Assembly: GCA_965228065.1 (NCBI GenBank)
Contig: OZ245788.1
Coordinates: 4,774,001 to 4,838,000 of the forward strand
Source of the DNA: Sphingobium_A sp965228065
GTDB taxonomy: Bacteria; Pseudomonadota; Alphaproteobacteria; Sphingomonadales; Sphingomonadaceae
Direction: 5' to 3'
Length of the DNA stretch: 64,000 bases
The notes under the pieces were generated by a model. The model was not told where the DNA came from, searched no databases, and saw only the letters and a list, made by a program, of their open reading frames with translations. Shown piece by piece: positions 36,088 to 44,887 of the stretch. Position numbers and translations under genes: made by a program. Positions within the stretch are counted from its first letter, which is position 1. Every line of letters starts with the position of its first letter.

Positions 36088-37623
36088 ATGATCCACCCGC
36101 ACGATCCAGCCATCTCGCGCCGCGACGCACTCATCCTGAGTGTACTCGGTGCTGCGGCGACCGTGGGCGGATGCGTCAGCACCGGTGCGACCTTTGCCTC
36201 GCCCGGCCTTCGATTTCGCCGCGATCTGCCGATACCGCCGGTGCTGGCGCCGAGCCGGATTGATGCATCTGGCGCGCACTATGAAATCGAACAGCGTGAG
36301 GCGAAGGTCACCATTCTTCCAGGACTGGAAACGACCGCTTGGACCTATAACGGGATTTTTCCCGGTCCCACTATCCGCGCAAAGCGCGGCATCCCGACAA
36401 TCGTCCGCTGCACAAACAAACTCGACACGATCACAGTGGTCCATCTCCATGGAGGCCGTGTGCCCTCCGAGTCGGACGGTTTCCCGACCGACGTCATCCT
36501 GCCGAAGAACTTCGATGGACTGGCGGCATCGCTCTGCGGACCCGGCACCGATCTTTCAAAGCTGCAGGCGACCGTCGGCAATACGCGGACCTACATCTAT
36601 CCGAACGACCAGCGAGCGGCGACGCTCTGGTATCACGACCATTGCATGGGCGGGGCCGGCCGCAACACGTACATGGGCCTGGTCGGCTTCTACATCATTG
36701 ATGACGATGAAGACGGTCGCCTGCCGCTGCCGCGCGGCGACCACGACATTCCAGTGATGATCTTCACTCGCCGTCTGAGCAGCTCCGGCGAGTTAGTCTA
36801 CGAGCATGACGGCCATATGGGGGCCGGAGGCGGCATGATGCTGGTCAACGGCGCGCCCTGGCCGCGTCTTGCGGTCGAGCGACGCAAATACCGCCTACGC
36901 TTCCTGAACGCTGACAATTCCGAGCCGCTGGAGCTGGCGCTAGAAGGCGCTCTGCCCTTCACACAGATCGCAACCGACGGCGGGCTGCTCGACGCCCCGG
37001 TAACACTTCGCACGCTGCCTCTGGCGATGGCCGAGCGCGCCGAAGTGATCATCGACTTCGCCGCCTGCCAGGAAGGGCAGTCGATCGTCCTGCGCAACCT
37101 GCGCGGCAATGGCCCTCTCAGCGAGGTCATGCGGTTCGACGTGTTCGGCGGGCCTGTAAGAGATCGAAGCGAGATCCCCCGCACTCTCAGCCGGATTGAA
37201 CGCTTGCGGCCGGAAGATGCCGTGCGCACCCGCGAGTTCGTCTTCGGCGCCAAGCCTTACCTCTCTCTCCGGTTTCCGCCGATTTACTGGACCGTGAACG
37301 GTAAGCGCTTTGACGCCGAGCGTGTCGATGCTGCTCCCCGGCACGGAGATATCGAAATTTGGAAATTCTCTCGCCAGAAGACGATCTTTCCGACGATCTG
37401 CCATCCTCCGCACGTGCATCTCGTCAATTTCCAGGTGCTCGAACGAGATGGAAAGCCGCCCTTGCCGCATGAGGGCGGCTGGAAAGACACCGCAGCGCTG
37501 GAGTTCGACCAGTCCGTGACGGTGATCATGCGCTTCGACGGCTATCGCGGCAGGTATCTCCTTCACTGCCACAATCTCGAACATGAGGATCATGACATGA
37601 TGGCGCGCTTCGATGTCGTCTAA
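36088..37623 (+). CDS. Multicopper oxidase, CotA/bilirubin-oxidase-like
   Basis: 511 residues. The N-terminus has a twin-arginine SRRDALILSVL and a VGGC lipobox-like end, suggesting Tat export and perhaps lipid anchoring. Copper ligands: HLH (119-121), WYHDH (H183, H185), HPPHVH (about 443-448) and HCHNLEHEDHDM with type 1 ligands C494, H499 and M504. Such enzymes oxidise phenolic or metal substrates with O2. It heads a four-gene run; the next gene overlaps its end by 11 bases. Confidence 0.9.
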   Translation: MIHPHDPAISRRDALILSVLGAAATVGGCVSTGATFASPGLRFRRDLPIPPVLAPSRIDASGAHYEIEQREAKVTILPGLETTAWTYNGIFPGPTIRAKRGIPTIVRCTNKLDTITVVHLHGGRVPSESDGFPTDVILPKNFDGLAASLCGPGTDLSKLQATVGNTRTYIYPNDQRAATLWYHDHCMGGAGRNTYMGLVGFYIIDDDEDGRLPLPRGDHDIPVMIFTRRLSSSGELVYEHDGHMGAGGGMMLVNGAPWPRLAVERRKYRLRFLNADNSEPLELALEGALPFTQIATDGGLLDAPVTLRTLPLAMAERAEVIIDFAACQEGQSIVLRNLRGNGPLSEVMRFDVFGGPVRDRSEIPRTLSRIERLRPEDAVRTREFVFGAKPYLSLRFPPIYWTVNGKRFDAERVDAAPRHGDIEIWKFSRQKTIFPTICHPPHVHLVNFQVLERDGKPPLPHEGGWKDTAALEFDQSVTVIMRFDGYRGRYLLHCHNLEHEDHDMMARFDVV

Positions 37624-38266
37624 ACAGAAATCACCGCTTTCCCGCGCCATCGGGCTGCTCGCGACTGCCGTGCCATCCGTTGTTTTCGTCGTGGTCAATA
37701 ACGCCTCTTCGCTATGGCTTGCACTGGCCTGGGCGACGGCCACGGCTCTTGGATTGTTTCTCTACCGGCTCCTGCGCCGCGAGCCGCTCAAGCAAGCTGT
37801 CATCGGGCTTGCGATAGCCGCCGTATGCGCTGGCGTGGCGGCGATCACCGGAGATGCCCGCGATTTCTTTCTTGCACCGGCGCTTATCCCCGTGGCTGCC
37901 ATGATCGCTTGCATTGGCTCGCTGCTCATTCGCAGACCCCTGACAGGCGTGTTGCTCAATCGTGTGGTCGGCGGTCCCGCCGACTGGCACGAACAGCAAA
38001 GACTCTCCCGGATCTACGCAATCACGACAGCCACCGCCGTCGCGATCAACGTCGTCAATTTCGGTTTGCAAGCGATGTTCTACTTGGCCGACGCACCGGC
38101 TGTCCTCGCGGCGATCCACGTAGCAACCGGGCCGATCTTCGCCACACTTGTCGCCGTGACGCTTTTTTTCGCACGTAAGGAAGTCAAACACCTCACACCA
38201 CGCCGGGCGGCCGAGGTGTTTTCGCTTTCGGCTCCGGAGAGCGACCCACGGCAATCGCAATCATAA
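37613..38266 (+). CDS. DUF3159-like integral membrane protein
   Basis: 217 residues with about six membrane helices. The sequence around LLRREPLKQAVIGL and DFFLAPALIP resembles the DUF3159 family, better known in Actinobacteria. It overlaps the multicopper oxidase gene by 11 bases and so is translated with it. Function unknown; it could supply a quinone or lipid environment for the oxidase, but this is speculation. Confidence 0.7.
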   Translation: MSSKQKSPLSRAIGLLATAVPSVVFVVVNNASSLWLALAWATATALGLFLYRLLRREPLKQAVIGLAIAAVCAGVAAITGDARDFFLAPALIPVAAMIACIGSLLIRRPLTGVLLNRVVGGPADWHEQQRLSRIYAITTATAVAINVVNFGLQAMFYLADAPAVLAAIHVATGPIFATLVAVTLFFARKEVKHLTPRRAAEVFSLSAPESDPRQSQS

Positions 38267-38355
38267 AAGGGCAGTTTTTCCGTCTCGCACCGGAATTTCG
38301 CCGGATTTACAATATTGTCACCAGAAATAGAGTCCAAGACATGTAACGGAGTGAC

Positions 38356-38691
38356 ATGGCGAACGGCCAGATCGTAAGAATAACACATGGCATCTCATTA
38401 CTGATCTGCGGAATCGCTGCTGCCAATGTTGTGCCGCACGTCTATTTCGCGTCTTCCAACGTCAGCCACGTCACCCATTTCGGAGAGCCCGTGAGTCCGG
38501 AAGGACTGCTGATCTGGGCCGCAATCGGCTCCGCCATTTCCATCACCACCGCCTATATCGTTCGTTCGAACGTGACCCAGGCGACATCATGGTTATGGTT
38601 CAGCCTTGGAGCGTTCACGGGCTCGGTGCTGATGGCCAACGTCTGGGCGAAGGATGTCTCACGCTACTTCTTATCGTTTTGGGCAGCGTAG
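38356..38691 (+). CDS. Small membrane protein (111 aa)
   Basis: Two or three hydrophobic segments (about 10-30, 47-66, 76-94). No known family recognised. Follows the DUF3159-like gene after 89 bases and precedes the PAP2 gene by 11 bases. A plausible ribosome site, GGAG, lies ahead of ATG 38356. Confidence 0.55.
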   Translation: MANGQIVRITHGISLLICGIAAANVVPHVYFASSNVSHVTHFGEPVSPEGLLIWAAIGSAISITTAYIVRSNVTQATSWLWFSLGAFTGSVLMANVWAKDVSRYFLSFWAA

Positions 38692-38702
38692 GGGCGACCG
38701 AC

Positions 38703-39431
38703 ATGGAATTTCCGACCTCCCGCCCGATCGCGCTCCCGCTCTCCGCTACCAAATGGGCAGCGGTCTTGCTCGGGACAATGAGCATTGTAACTTTGGTATT
38801 CGTCATGATGCCAGAGATCGACCTGAACGCTTCGAGAGCATTTTTCGACGACACCCGAACATTCCATCTAGCTTCATCGGAAATTCTGACCCTAATTCGA
38901 GGATTGAACGACTGGATCTTGATCGGCGGACTTTGCGTTGCCGTCATTGGCTTAGTCATGTTCAGCCGAACGGATCAGCCGCGGGCGTTCGATTTCCTAT
39001 TTCCCATTCTTGTGTATGCCGTGGGGCCCGGCCTTGTGGTCAACTGGATGCTTAAGAACGGGATGGGCCGCGCAAGGCCCCGTGATGTGCTCCACTTCGG
39101 CGGGGAGAAGTCGTTCACCCATGCCTGGGAACTCTCCACCGAATGCATCCGCAATTGCTCGTTCACGTCCGGAGAGGCCGCCTCGGCGGTGGCCATGTTG
39201 TCACTTGTGACGATAATTCCATCGACCCGCCGTCGTGCGCGACAAGCAGTAGCGGCGTTATTCGTTGTACTGGCGCTCGCCTTTTCGCTGAATCGCATTG
39301 CCTTCGGCGCCCACTTTCTCTCGGACACGCTCATGTCCATGCTTCTTGTCGCACTCGTCATGTTGATCGTGCACTGCGCCTTACAAGTGCTACTCCAATC
39401 GATGAATCGGAAAGGGAGTGCTCCAGGATGA
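38703..39431 (+). CDS. PAP2-family membrane phosphatase
   Basis: 242 residues with about six membrane helices. The three phosphatase motifs are present: KNGMGRARP (KX6RP), CSFTSGEAAS (an SGE form of the SGH motif), and LNRIAFGAHFLSDTL (RX5HX3D). Members dephosphorylate lipid phosphates such as undecaprenyl or lipid A precursors. Last gene of the oxidase run; it ends three bases before the convergent TetR gene. Confidence 0.85.
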   Translation: MEFPTSRPIALPLSATKWAAVLLGTMSIVTLVFVMMPEIDLNASRAFFDDTRTFHLASSEILTLIRGLNDWILIGGLCVAVIGLVMFSRTDQPRAFDFLFPILVYAVGPGLVVNWMLKNGMGRARPRDVLHFGGEKSFTHAWELSTECIRNCSFTSGEAASAVAMLSLVTIIPSTRRRARQAVAALFVVLALAFSLNRIAFGAHFLSDTLMSMLLVALVMLIVHCALQVLLQSMNRKGSAPG

Positions 39432-39434
39432 CGC

Positions 39435-40052
39435 TCACTTACCGGCCGTCACATGGGATTTGACGAACTGGTCGGCTGCTGCAGCTACGCTTTTCTTAAC
39501 TTGCGTCGACGTCGGCTCATAGGCCGTCAATAGCACTCTGAAAAAGAGGTCGCCTCGAAGCGCCGCCAGAAACGCTTGGGCGGCTTCAGCAGGATCTTCA
39601 ATCTTCTCCTTGCCGCTGACATTGTACTCGGAAAATTTCTTCGCGAGCAGCTCACAAGCACGCTTTGGCCCATTCTCGTAGACGACCTTCGTTACTTCCG
39701 GGAAGTGGGGCGCTTCCGCGACGGCCATTCGGAACATGGCGACGACGTCTTTCGACAGCAGGTTCTCCAGATAGTGCTGCCCCAGTTCAAGCAGGAGGGG
39801 CCGCAACTCGCCCGATTGCGTCACTGGCGCAAAGTTCGAAGCCCGGTCCGAGAACGTAGTGACGATGGCAGTGAACAGCGCCTCCTTCCCCGGGAAGTGT
39901 CGGTACAGCGTGCGCTTGGAACCGCCGATACGCTCCAACACGTCGTCGATCGACGTCCTTGAGAAGCCCTTTGCGAAAAAGACCTCTGTGGCGGTTGCTA
40001 GGATTTCCTCGCGTCGCTGCGCCGATCGCCGATCATGACCATTTTCCAACAA
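39435..40052 (-). CDS. TetR regulator with AefR-like C-terminus (TetR 1)
   Basis: 205 residues. The best start is TTG at 40052, seven bases behind a GGAGG; longer in-frame starts lack a ribosome site. HTH: FAKGFSRTSIDDVLERIGGSKRTLYRHFPGKEALF. The C-terminal domain has MFRMAVAEAPHFPEVTKVVYENGPKRA, the AefR-like signature (outline). Divergent from the SPW gene, with two inverted repeats in the gap, so it probably controls itself and that gene. Confidence 0.85.
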   Translation of the reverse strand: MLENGHDRRSAQRREEILATATEVFFAKGFSRTSIDDVLERIGGSKRTLYRHFPGKEALFTAIVTTFSDRASNFAPVTQSGELRPLLLELGQHYLENLLSKDVVAMFRMAVAEAPHFPEVTKVVYENGPKRACELLAKKFSEYNVSGKEKIEDPAEAAQAFLAALRGDLFFRVLLTAYEPTSTQVKKSVAAAADQFVKSHVTAGK

Positions 40053-40085
40053 ATCTAACCTCCGTTTGTGTCTGTTGAATCTACA

Positions 40086-40108
40086 GGAGACGGTACGGTT
40101 CCGTCTCC
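40086..40108. promoter_or_regulatory. Inverted repeat before TetR 1
   Basis: GGAGACGG-N7-CCGTCTCC, perfect over 8 bases each side, 34 bases upstream of the TetR 1 start. Possible operator for autoregulation; unlike the GGTA-N8-TACC type. Confidence 0.45.
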
Positions 40109-40224
40109 CACGTTGCGTTTGCGCGAACCTTGCCGGCGAAGCGACGTCGGACATCCTGGACACTTTTGCGCCATCCGCCGAAATCCCTCTGGAACCCTAT
40201 TCACCCGCACGAAGTTAAGGAGAT

Positions 40225-40240
40225 GGTACGGTACGTTACC
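40225..40240. promoter_or_regulatory. TetR-type operator GGTA-N8-TACC before the SPW gene
   Basis: GGTA-cggtacgt-TACC, flanked by T and G as in the copies at 41560 and 41588. It lies 27 bases before the SPW start, where binding would block transcription. Confidence 0.6.
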
Positions 40241-40266
40241 GGACCGCATATAGAAGGAGATAGGAA

Positions 40267-40638
40267 ATGAAAGCGGAAGTACCAAGCAAGGGCCTCGAGT
40301 GGACCAATCTGCTCCTCGGGCTCGGTCTCGCCTGCGCGGCATTCGCGTTCGGCGCACTCCCTGCCGCGGCGTGGAACGCGGGTATCGTCGGCCTACTCAT
40401 CGTCTGCTGCTCGGCCGTCGCCCTCGGTCGCTACGGTGCGTGGGCGGAATGGTCCAATATCGCGCTCGGCTGCTGGGCGATCGCCGCGCCGTTCGCGCTC
40501 GGCTTCGGCGCTGCCCAGGCGGCGATGTGGACCCACGTTCTAATCGGCATCTGCGTCGCCGCCATCGCGACGGTGCAGCTCATGTCCTCGCGACGGTCTC
40601 AGGGCATCACCCACGACCGCCCAGCCCACGGCCGCTGA
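40267..40638 (+). CDS. SPW-repeat membrane protein
   Basis: 123 residues with four helices arranged as two similar units, each beginning with a W-x-N/S pattern (EWTNLLLGLGL, AEWSNIALGCW). This is the SPW-repeat layout. Ribosome site GAAGGAG before ATG 40267. Role unknown; behind a TetR-type operator. Confidence 0.75.
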   Translation: MKAEVPSKGLEWTNLLLGLGLACAAFAFGALPAAAWNAGIVGLLIVCCSAVALGRYGAWAEWSNIALGCWAIAAPFALGFGAAQAAMWTHVLIGICVAAIATVQLMSSRRSQGITHDRPAHGR

Positions 40639-40656
40639 CTTGTCCAGAAGGATGAT

Positions 40657-40686
40657 GAGGGGAGAGCCCAGTGTGGCTCTCCCCTC
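40657..40686 (+). terminator. Strong hairpin after the SPW gene
   Basis: Perfect 12-base stem GAGGGGAGAGCC (40657-40668)/GGCTCTCCCCTC (40675-40686), loop of six. It has no T tract, so it may attenuate or protect RNA rather than terminate by itself. Confidence 0.5.
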
Positions 40687-40720
40687 AAGGTGCTGCCAGC
40701 AAACTGAGTAGGGAGAGCTC

Positions 40721-40927
40721 ATGGCCGAACCCCACAAGGAACTCACGCTTGATGAACTTCTCGCCGATCCCATCGTGCAGCTGGTCATGCAGCGCGATGG
40801 AGTGACGGCAGAGGACGTTCGGAAGGTCATCGAGCGCGCGCGCCAGGCTCAAAGCGCGAATAGCCAAGGCCGCGAAATGAGAAATCATGCGTTCGATATC
40901 GCTACCGGTGTGATGCCACTCCATTGA
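40721..40927 (+). CDS. Hypothetical small protein (68 aa)
   Basis: A short helical, charged protein (LTLDELLADPIVQLVMQRDGVTAEDVRKVIERA, outline) with GGGAGAG before ATG 40721. The sequence has normal codon use and resembles small conserved hypotheticals encoded near sphingomonad regulators. Its last 26 bases overlap the convergent TetR 2 gene. Function unknown. Confidence 0.6.
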   Translation: MAEPHKELTLDELLADPIVQLVMQRDGVTAEDVRKVIERARQAQSANSQGREMRNHAFDIATGVMPLH

Positions 40928-41543
40928 GGAAGACGTCGACAGCCGAAAGGACGGCGATGCGTGCCTCATCCGCATCAGGGGGCGGTCGCAGCCCGAGAAC
41001 GACCTGAAGGTGGAGGTTGTCGCGGATCATGCCCACGAAATGGCTCGCGGCTCGGAAGCAGTCATCGGCATCGATCTCGCCACGCGCCTCTGCAGCTTCA
41101 AGCACCTCCGCGAGTCGCCCCGTCGCCCGCGCTGGCCCGTTCTCGTAGAACGTCCTTCCGAGCGTCGGATACCGATTGGCTTCCGCGACCACCGTCCGAT
41201 AAACGCCAATCAGCGCCGGCGACATATAGGCGCCCATCAGATGTTCACCGAATGCGATCAGCGTTTCGCGCAGATCTCGTCCTTTGATCTCATCGATCAC
41301 TAGAGAGGACAGGACATCCTCGGCAAATTTGCTGACGAGCGCCGTGAACATGCCCTCCTTGCTTCCAAATTCGTTGTAAATGTTACGCTTCGAGCCGCCC
41401 ACGCGCTCGATGATCGCATCAATGCTTGTTGCCGCGTAGCCCTGCTCGAAGAACACCTCGGCAGCCGCTGCCAGCAGGGCTTCACGCCGCCCCAAAGCCC
41501 GATCCGATTTCACTGCAACCATCGCGCCAGTCACCTCATTCAC
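40902..41543 (-). CDS. TetR regulator with AefR-like C-terminus (TetR 2)
   Basis: 213 residues from GTG 41543. HTH: FFEQGYAATSIDAIIERVGGSKRNIYNEFGSKEGMF. The C-terminal VYRTVVAEANRYPTLGRTFYENGPARA is the AefR-like marker (outline). Divergent from the efflux operon; two GGTA-N8-TACC operators lie in the 71-base gap and cover both putative -35 boxes. It is the best candidate repressor of efflux. Confidence 0.9.
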   Translation of the reverse strand: MNEVTGAMVAVKSDRALGRREALLAAAAEVFFEQGYAATSIDAIIERVGGSKRNIYNEFGSKEGMFTALVSKFAEDVLSSLVIDEIKGRDLRETLIAFGEHLMGAYMSPALIGVYRTVVAEANRYPTLGRTFYENGPARATGRLAEVLEAAEARGEIDADDCFRAASHFVGMIRDNLHLQVVLGLRPPPDADEARIAVLSAVDVFLNGVASHR

Positions 41544-41559
41544 TCAAAGCCTCTTGACT

Positions 41560-41603
41560 GGTAACGTCCATTACCGTACCGGTCAATGGTAACACCCATT
41601 ACC
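41560..41603. promoter_or_regulatory. Double TetR operator, divergent promoter
   Basis: Two GGTA-N8-TACC sites at 41560-41575 and 41588-41603, 28 bases apart. TTGACT (41554-41559, plus strand) and TTGACC (41586-41581, minus strand) look like -35 boxes for the efflux operon and TetR 2, with the operators between and over them. Confidence 0.65.
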
Positions 41604-41614
41604 GGAGGCGGAGC

Positions 41615-42649
41615 GTGGCGCGGCCCAACAAGAAGAAGCTTATCGGCGTAGTGCTGTGCCTCACCGCGATCGTCCTCGGCGCGGTTGCATGGACCTGGGC
41701 CAAGTCGAGCGGTGAGACGTCGACAGACAACGCCTTCGTGCGCGGCGACATCACCTCACTTGCCCCGAAAGTCGGAGGCTATGTGACGGCGGTCGAGGTC
41801 GAGGACAACCAGACCGTAAGAGCTGGCGACGTCCTCTTTCGAATAGATGATCGCGACTACCGCGCACGCCTCGCGCAAGCTGAAGCCAATGTCGAGGCAG
41901 CAAGAGCACGCCTTGCCAACACCGACGCTGACACGACGTTGCAGCGCGCAACAATCCGCCAAGCGACGGCGCAGCGGCAAGCTGCCCTCGCCGAATTGAA
42001 TCTAGCCACAAAGGCGAGCGACCGTCGCCGCGAGCTGATCCGGTCGAGCGCTGTCAGCCAAGCGCAGGTCGACGAAAGCGATGCGGCGCGTACACGAGCA
42101 GAAGCCGGCGTGGCGGCCGCCTCCGCAACCGTCGATGCTCAGCAAGAACGGATCACCGTGCTCGGCACGCAGCGCGAAGCGGCTGTGGCTGCTGTCGCAC
42201 AGGCCGAAGCTGCGCGCGACCTCGCAAGGCTCGACCTTGAAAGCACCGTCGTGCGCGCGCCGGTAGGAGGAGTGGTGGGAAATCGTCAGGTCCGCGTCGG
42301 TCGTCTCGTCGCGCCGGGTGCGCCGCTCCTCGACATCGTGCCCGTCAATGACGTTTGGCTCGTCGCGAACTTCAAGGAGACCCAAGTCGCCAACATCCGG
42401 CCCGGACAGCGAGCTCGGATTTCGATCGACGGCTACCCGGATCGCACTTTCGAAGGTGTCGTGGACAGTTTCGCGCCGGGCAGCGGCTCGGCTTTCAGCT
42501 TGCTTCCCGCCGACAATGCGACCGGCAACTTCATTCGTGTCGTCCAGCGTGTGCCGGTGAAGATTCGCCTCGTGAACAATCCTCTGCCGGGCAGGATCGT
42601 CCCCGGTCTCTCCGCGCGAGTGGAGATCGAGCGCGGAAGCGGCTCATGA
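41615..42649 (+). CDS. HlyD-family membrane fusion protein, EmrA-like
   Basis: 344 residues from GTG 41615, GGAGG upstream. Membrane anchor about 8-30. The biotinyl-lipoyl-like half motifs (ITSLAPKVGGYVTAVEVEDNQTVRAGDVLFRID, and the later STVVRAPVGGVVGN) flank a long coiled-coil hairpin (about 85-200). The periplasmic adaptor of a tripartite drug efflux pump. Overlaps the transporter gene by four bases. Confidence 0.92.
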   Translation: MARPNKKKLIGVVLCLTAIVLGAVAWTWAKSSGETSTDNAFVRGDITSLAPKVGGYVTAVEVEDNQTVRAGDVLFRIDDRDYRARLAQAEANVEAARARLANTDADTTLQRATIRQATAQRQAALAELNLATKASDRRRELIRSSAVSQAQVDESDAARTRAEAGVAAASATVDAQQERITVLGTQREAAVAAVAQAEAARDLARLDLESTVVRAPVGGVVGNRQVRVGRLVAPGAPLLDIVPVNDVWLVANFKETQVANIRPGQRARISIDGYPDRTFEGVVDSFAPGSGSAFSLLPADNATGNFIRVVQRVPVKIRLVNNPLPGRIVPGLSARVEIERGSGS

Positions 42650-44250
42650 CCGCCATAGCGACGTCCGAACCGAAATCGATACCGTCCAGCGGCGGCATTC
42701 TCATCGCTGCGGTCCTCCTCGCGTCGCTCACTGAAGCTGTGGCGAGCACGGTGCTCTCGCTCGGCCGCAGTGACATCCTCGGCGACACCTACGCTACGCC
42801 CGATGAATTCGCTTGGCTCGACATGGGCTACACCGGCCTCAAGCTGATAGGCTTCGTCGCCGCGCCTTGGCTGATCTCGTATTTCGGCCCGCGAAAGCTG
42901 GTCCTCTGGGCAACCATCATCATGGGCGCAGCCTGTGCGCTCGCGGCTGTCACTGTCGATCTCGGGGCGCTCACGACCCTCCGCGTCGTTCAAGGCTTCG
43001 CGGGCGGCGTCCTGCTGGTCGCCGGCCAGACGCTGCTGTTCTTTTCCTACCCGCGCGAACAGCAGCCGATCGTCCAGGCGCTTTTCGCGATGGGATCGGT
43101 GGTGGCGCCAGCAACGATCGCTCCCGCGCTGCAGGGCTGGCTACTCGACAATCAGTCCTGGACATGGATTTTCTTCGGAAACGCTCCGATCGCGCTGGGC
43201 GCGATCGGCCTCCTCCTGATGTCGGACGCGGGATCGGATGAAGCAGTGCCGGCCGGCGCTTTCGACTGGATCGGCTTCACTTTTCTCGCTGCCGCCCTCG
43301 GCTGTGTGACCTACATCTGTAGTCAGGGAAGCCGATGGAACTGGTTCGATGAGCCCCGCATCGTCTGGCTGACGATCGCAGCCGTTACCGCGTTCGTTGC
43401 TTTCCTCGTGCGCCAGGTCACGACGAGACAGCAAACCCTGCTTCAGTTCGGCGCTTTCAAGACCGACGACTTCGCTTTTGCCTTCGTCGTCAGCTTTGTC
43501 GCGGGTGCCGCGCTCTTTGGGAGCGCCTTTCTTATTCCGGCATTCGCGGTTTCCGTTCTAGCGTTCACGCCAACCGACGCGGGGCAACTGCTCCTTCCGA
43601 GCGGCGGTCTTTTCATCGGAGCGCTTCTACTCGCTGCGCTCATGATGCAGGCACGAAAGATCCCACCGATCGCCACCGTGCCGCTCGGTATCCTGCTGAT
43701 CATGGTCGCGATGTGGATGCTCTCCTGGTCGACCAGCCAGAGCGGCTCCGACGACATGATGCCCGCAATTCTGTTGCGGGGCCTCGGGCTGGGATTCCTG
43801 TTTCTCTCGATCACTCTCATCGCGTTCGGCAGCTTGCCCAAGCATCTCGTCGCGTCCGGGATCGGAATGTTCAACGTCGGCCGGCAACTGGGCGGTTTGA
43901 TAGGCGTAGCGACACTGCAGACGCTCATCGATCATCAGGTCGTCGGCAATCAGGCGGTCTTGGGAACATCCATCAGCGCGGGCACTCCGGCCGTTGCCGA
44001 GCGCCTCGCCGCCACAACTGCGATGCTGATCGGACGTGGCATGGACGCCGCTGCAGCAAGTCAGGCAGCGTCGCTGCTTCTAGGGCGGGCTGTCGGCGGA
44101 CAGTCCACTGTCATCGCCTTCAACACGGCCTTCAATGCAGTAGCCCTGCTCTTCGTGATCGCCGCGCCTGTGCTTATCGCGATCAAGATCGCTCTCTCGC
44201 GCGCGGGCAAGGCGCGTCGTGCGCGGCTCTCGCCGGAGGGAGGAGTCTAA
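42646..44250 (+). CDS. MFS transporter, DHA2 (EmrB-like)
   Basis: 534 residues with about 14 helices. The MFS loop 2-3 region (YFGPRKLVLWATIIMGA) and motif C-like GSVVAPATIAPALQGWLLD are visible. Members export drugs, acids or aromatic compounds with protons. Partner genes: HlyD before and NodT-type outer-membrane factor after (45904-47349). Confidence 0.9.
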   Translation: MTAIATSEPKSIPSSGGILIAAVLLASLTEAVASTVLSLGRSDILGDTYATPDEFAWLDMGYTGLKLIGFVAAPWLISYFGPRKLVLWATIIMGAACALAAVTVDLGALTTLRVVQGFAGGVLLVAGQTLLFFSYPREQQPIVQALFAMGSVVAPATIAPALQGWLLDNQSWTWIFFGNAPIALGAIGLLLMSDAGSDEAVPAGAFDWIGFTFLAAALGCVTYICSQGSRWNWFDEPRIVWLTIAAVTAFVAFLVRQVTTRQQTLLQFGAFKTDDFAFAFVVSFVAGAALFGSAFLIPAFAVSVLAFTPTDAGQLLLPSGGLFIGALLLAALMMQARKIPPIATVPLGILLIMVAMWMLSWSTSQSGSDDMMPAILLRGLGLGFLFLSITLIAFGSLPKHLVASGIGMFNVGRQLGGLIGVATLQTLIDHQVVGNQAVLGTSISAGTPAVAERLAATTAMLIGRGMDAAAASQAASLLLGRAVGGQSTVIAFNTAFNAVALLFVIAAPVLIAIKIALSRAGKARRARLSPEGGV

Positions 44251-44251
44251 C

Positions 44252-44887
44252 GTGCCCAGCAAATCCACCACCAACCCCGCCATCGGTTCTGAGCATCGCG
44301 ACGCGATGCTGCATTCGCTCACCCTGAGCCTCGAAGATCCACATGGCACACTGCTCGGTCTTGATCCTGTCCTTGAACGAGAGGGCTATTCGCACGAAGA
44401 GATTCGCTCCGCGTTCGGCTGCATTGACGACCTGCTCGTCGCGATCGCGGAACGCAAAGCGGCCTACCTCACCACGCCTCTAACTCAGTCTCAGCGGATC
44501 GACGATCTCGATTTGGTGCGGCGTGTGCTGACTGAATTTGGCACCCACGCGTGGCGGGAATATTCGAGCTCTATCATCGCCTTGGTGCGGCTGATGATGG
44601 CGGAAGGCGCGCGCAGTCCGGATCTGCGCAAACGCGTCTACGATGCGGGTCCCGCTTCGGTTGCCCTCGAACTTCGGAAGTTCTTCTCGCGAGCCCATGG
44701 CTTGGGCGTGTTGTCGGTATCCGACGCGCACCTCGCGGCCGAACAACTTATGGGGATGCTTCGAGAGCCTCTCTACCAAGCGCTGATGCTGCATCCGGCG
44801 AGCCCAGCGACGCCGGTCGATGCCTCGGGGCCGGTCTCCGCAAGCATCGATCTCGTTCTGGACGGCTGCGCGCGCGGGCAAGCGTGA
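44252..44887 (+). CDS. TetR-like protein with degenerate HTH
   Basis: 211 residues from GTG 44252 behind GGAGG. The C-terminal half is AefR-like (IIALVRLMMAEGARSPDLRKRVYDAGPASV). The N-terminal part (LGLDPVLEREGYSHEEIRSAFGCIDDLLVAI) keeps the TetR helix pattern but lacks the usual small residue and Y-x-H-F recognition segment. DNA binding is doubtful. It is inside the efflux operon between the transporter and the fusion gene. Confidence 0.7.
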   Translation: MPSKSTTNPAIGSEHRDAMLHSLTLSLEDPHGTLLGLDPVLEREGYSHEEIRSAFGCIDDLLVAIAERKAAYLTTPLTQSQRIDDLDLVRRVLTEFGTHAWREYSSSIIALVRLMMAEGARSPDLRKRVYDAGPASVALELRKFFSRAHGLGVLSVSDAHLAAEQLMGMLREPLYQALMLHPASPATPVDASGPVSASIDLVLDGCARGQA

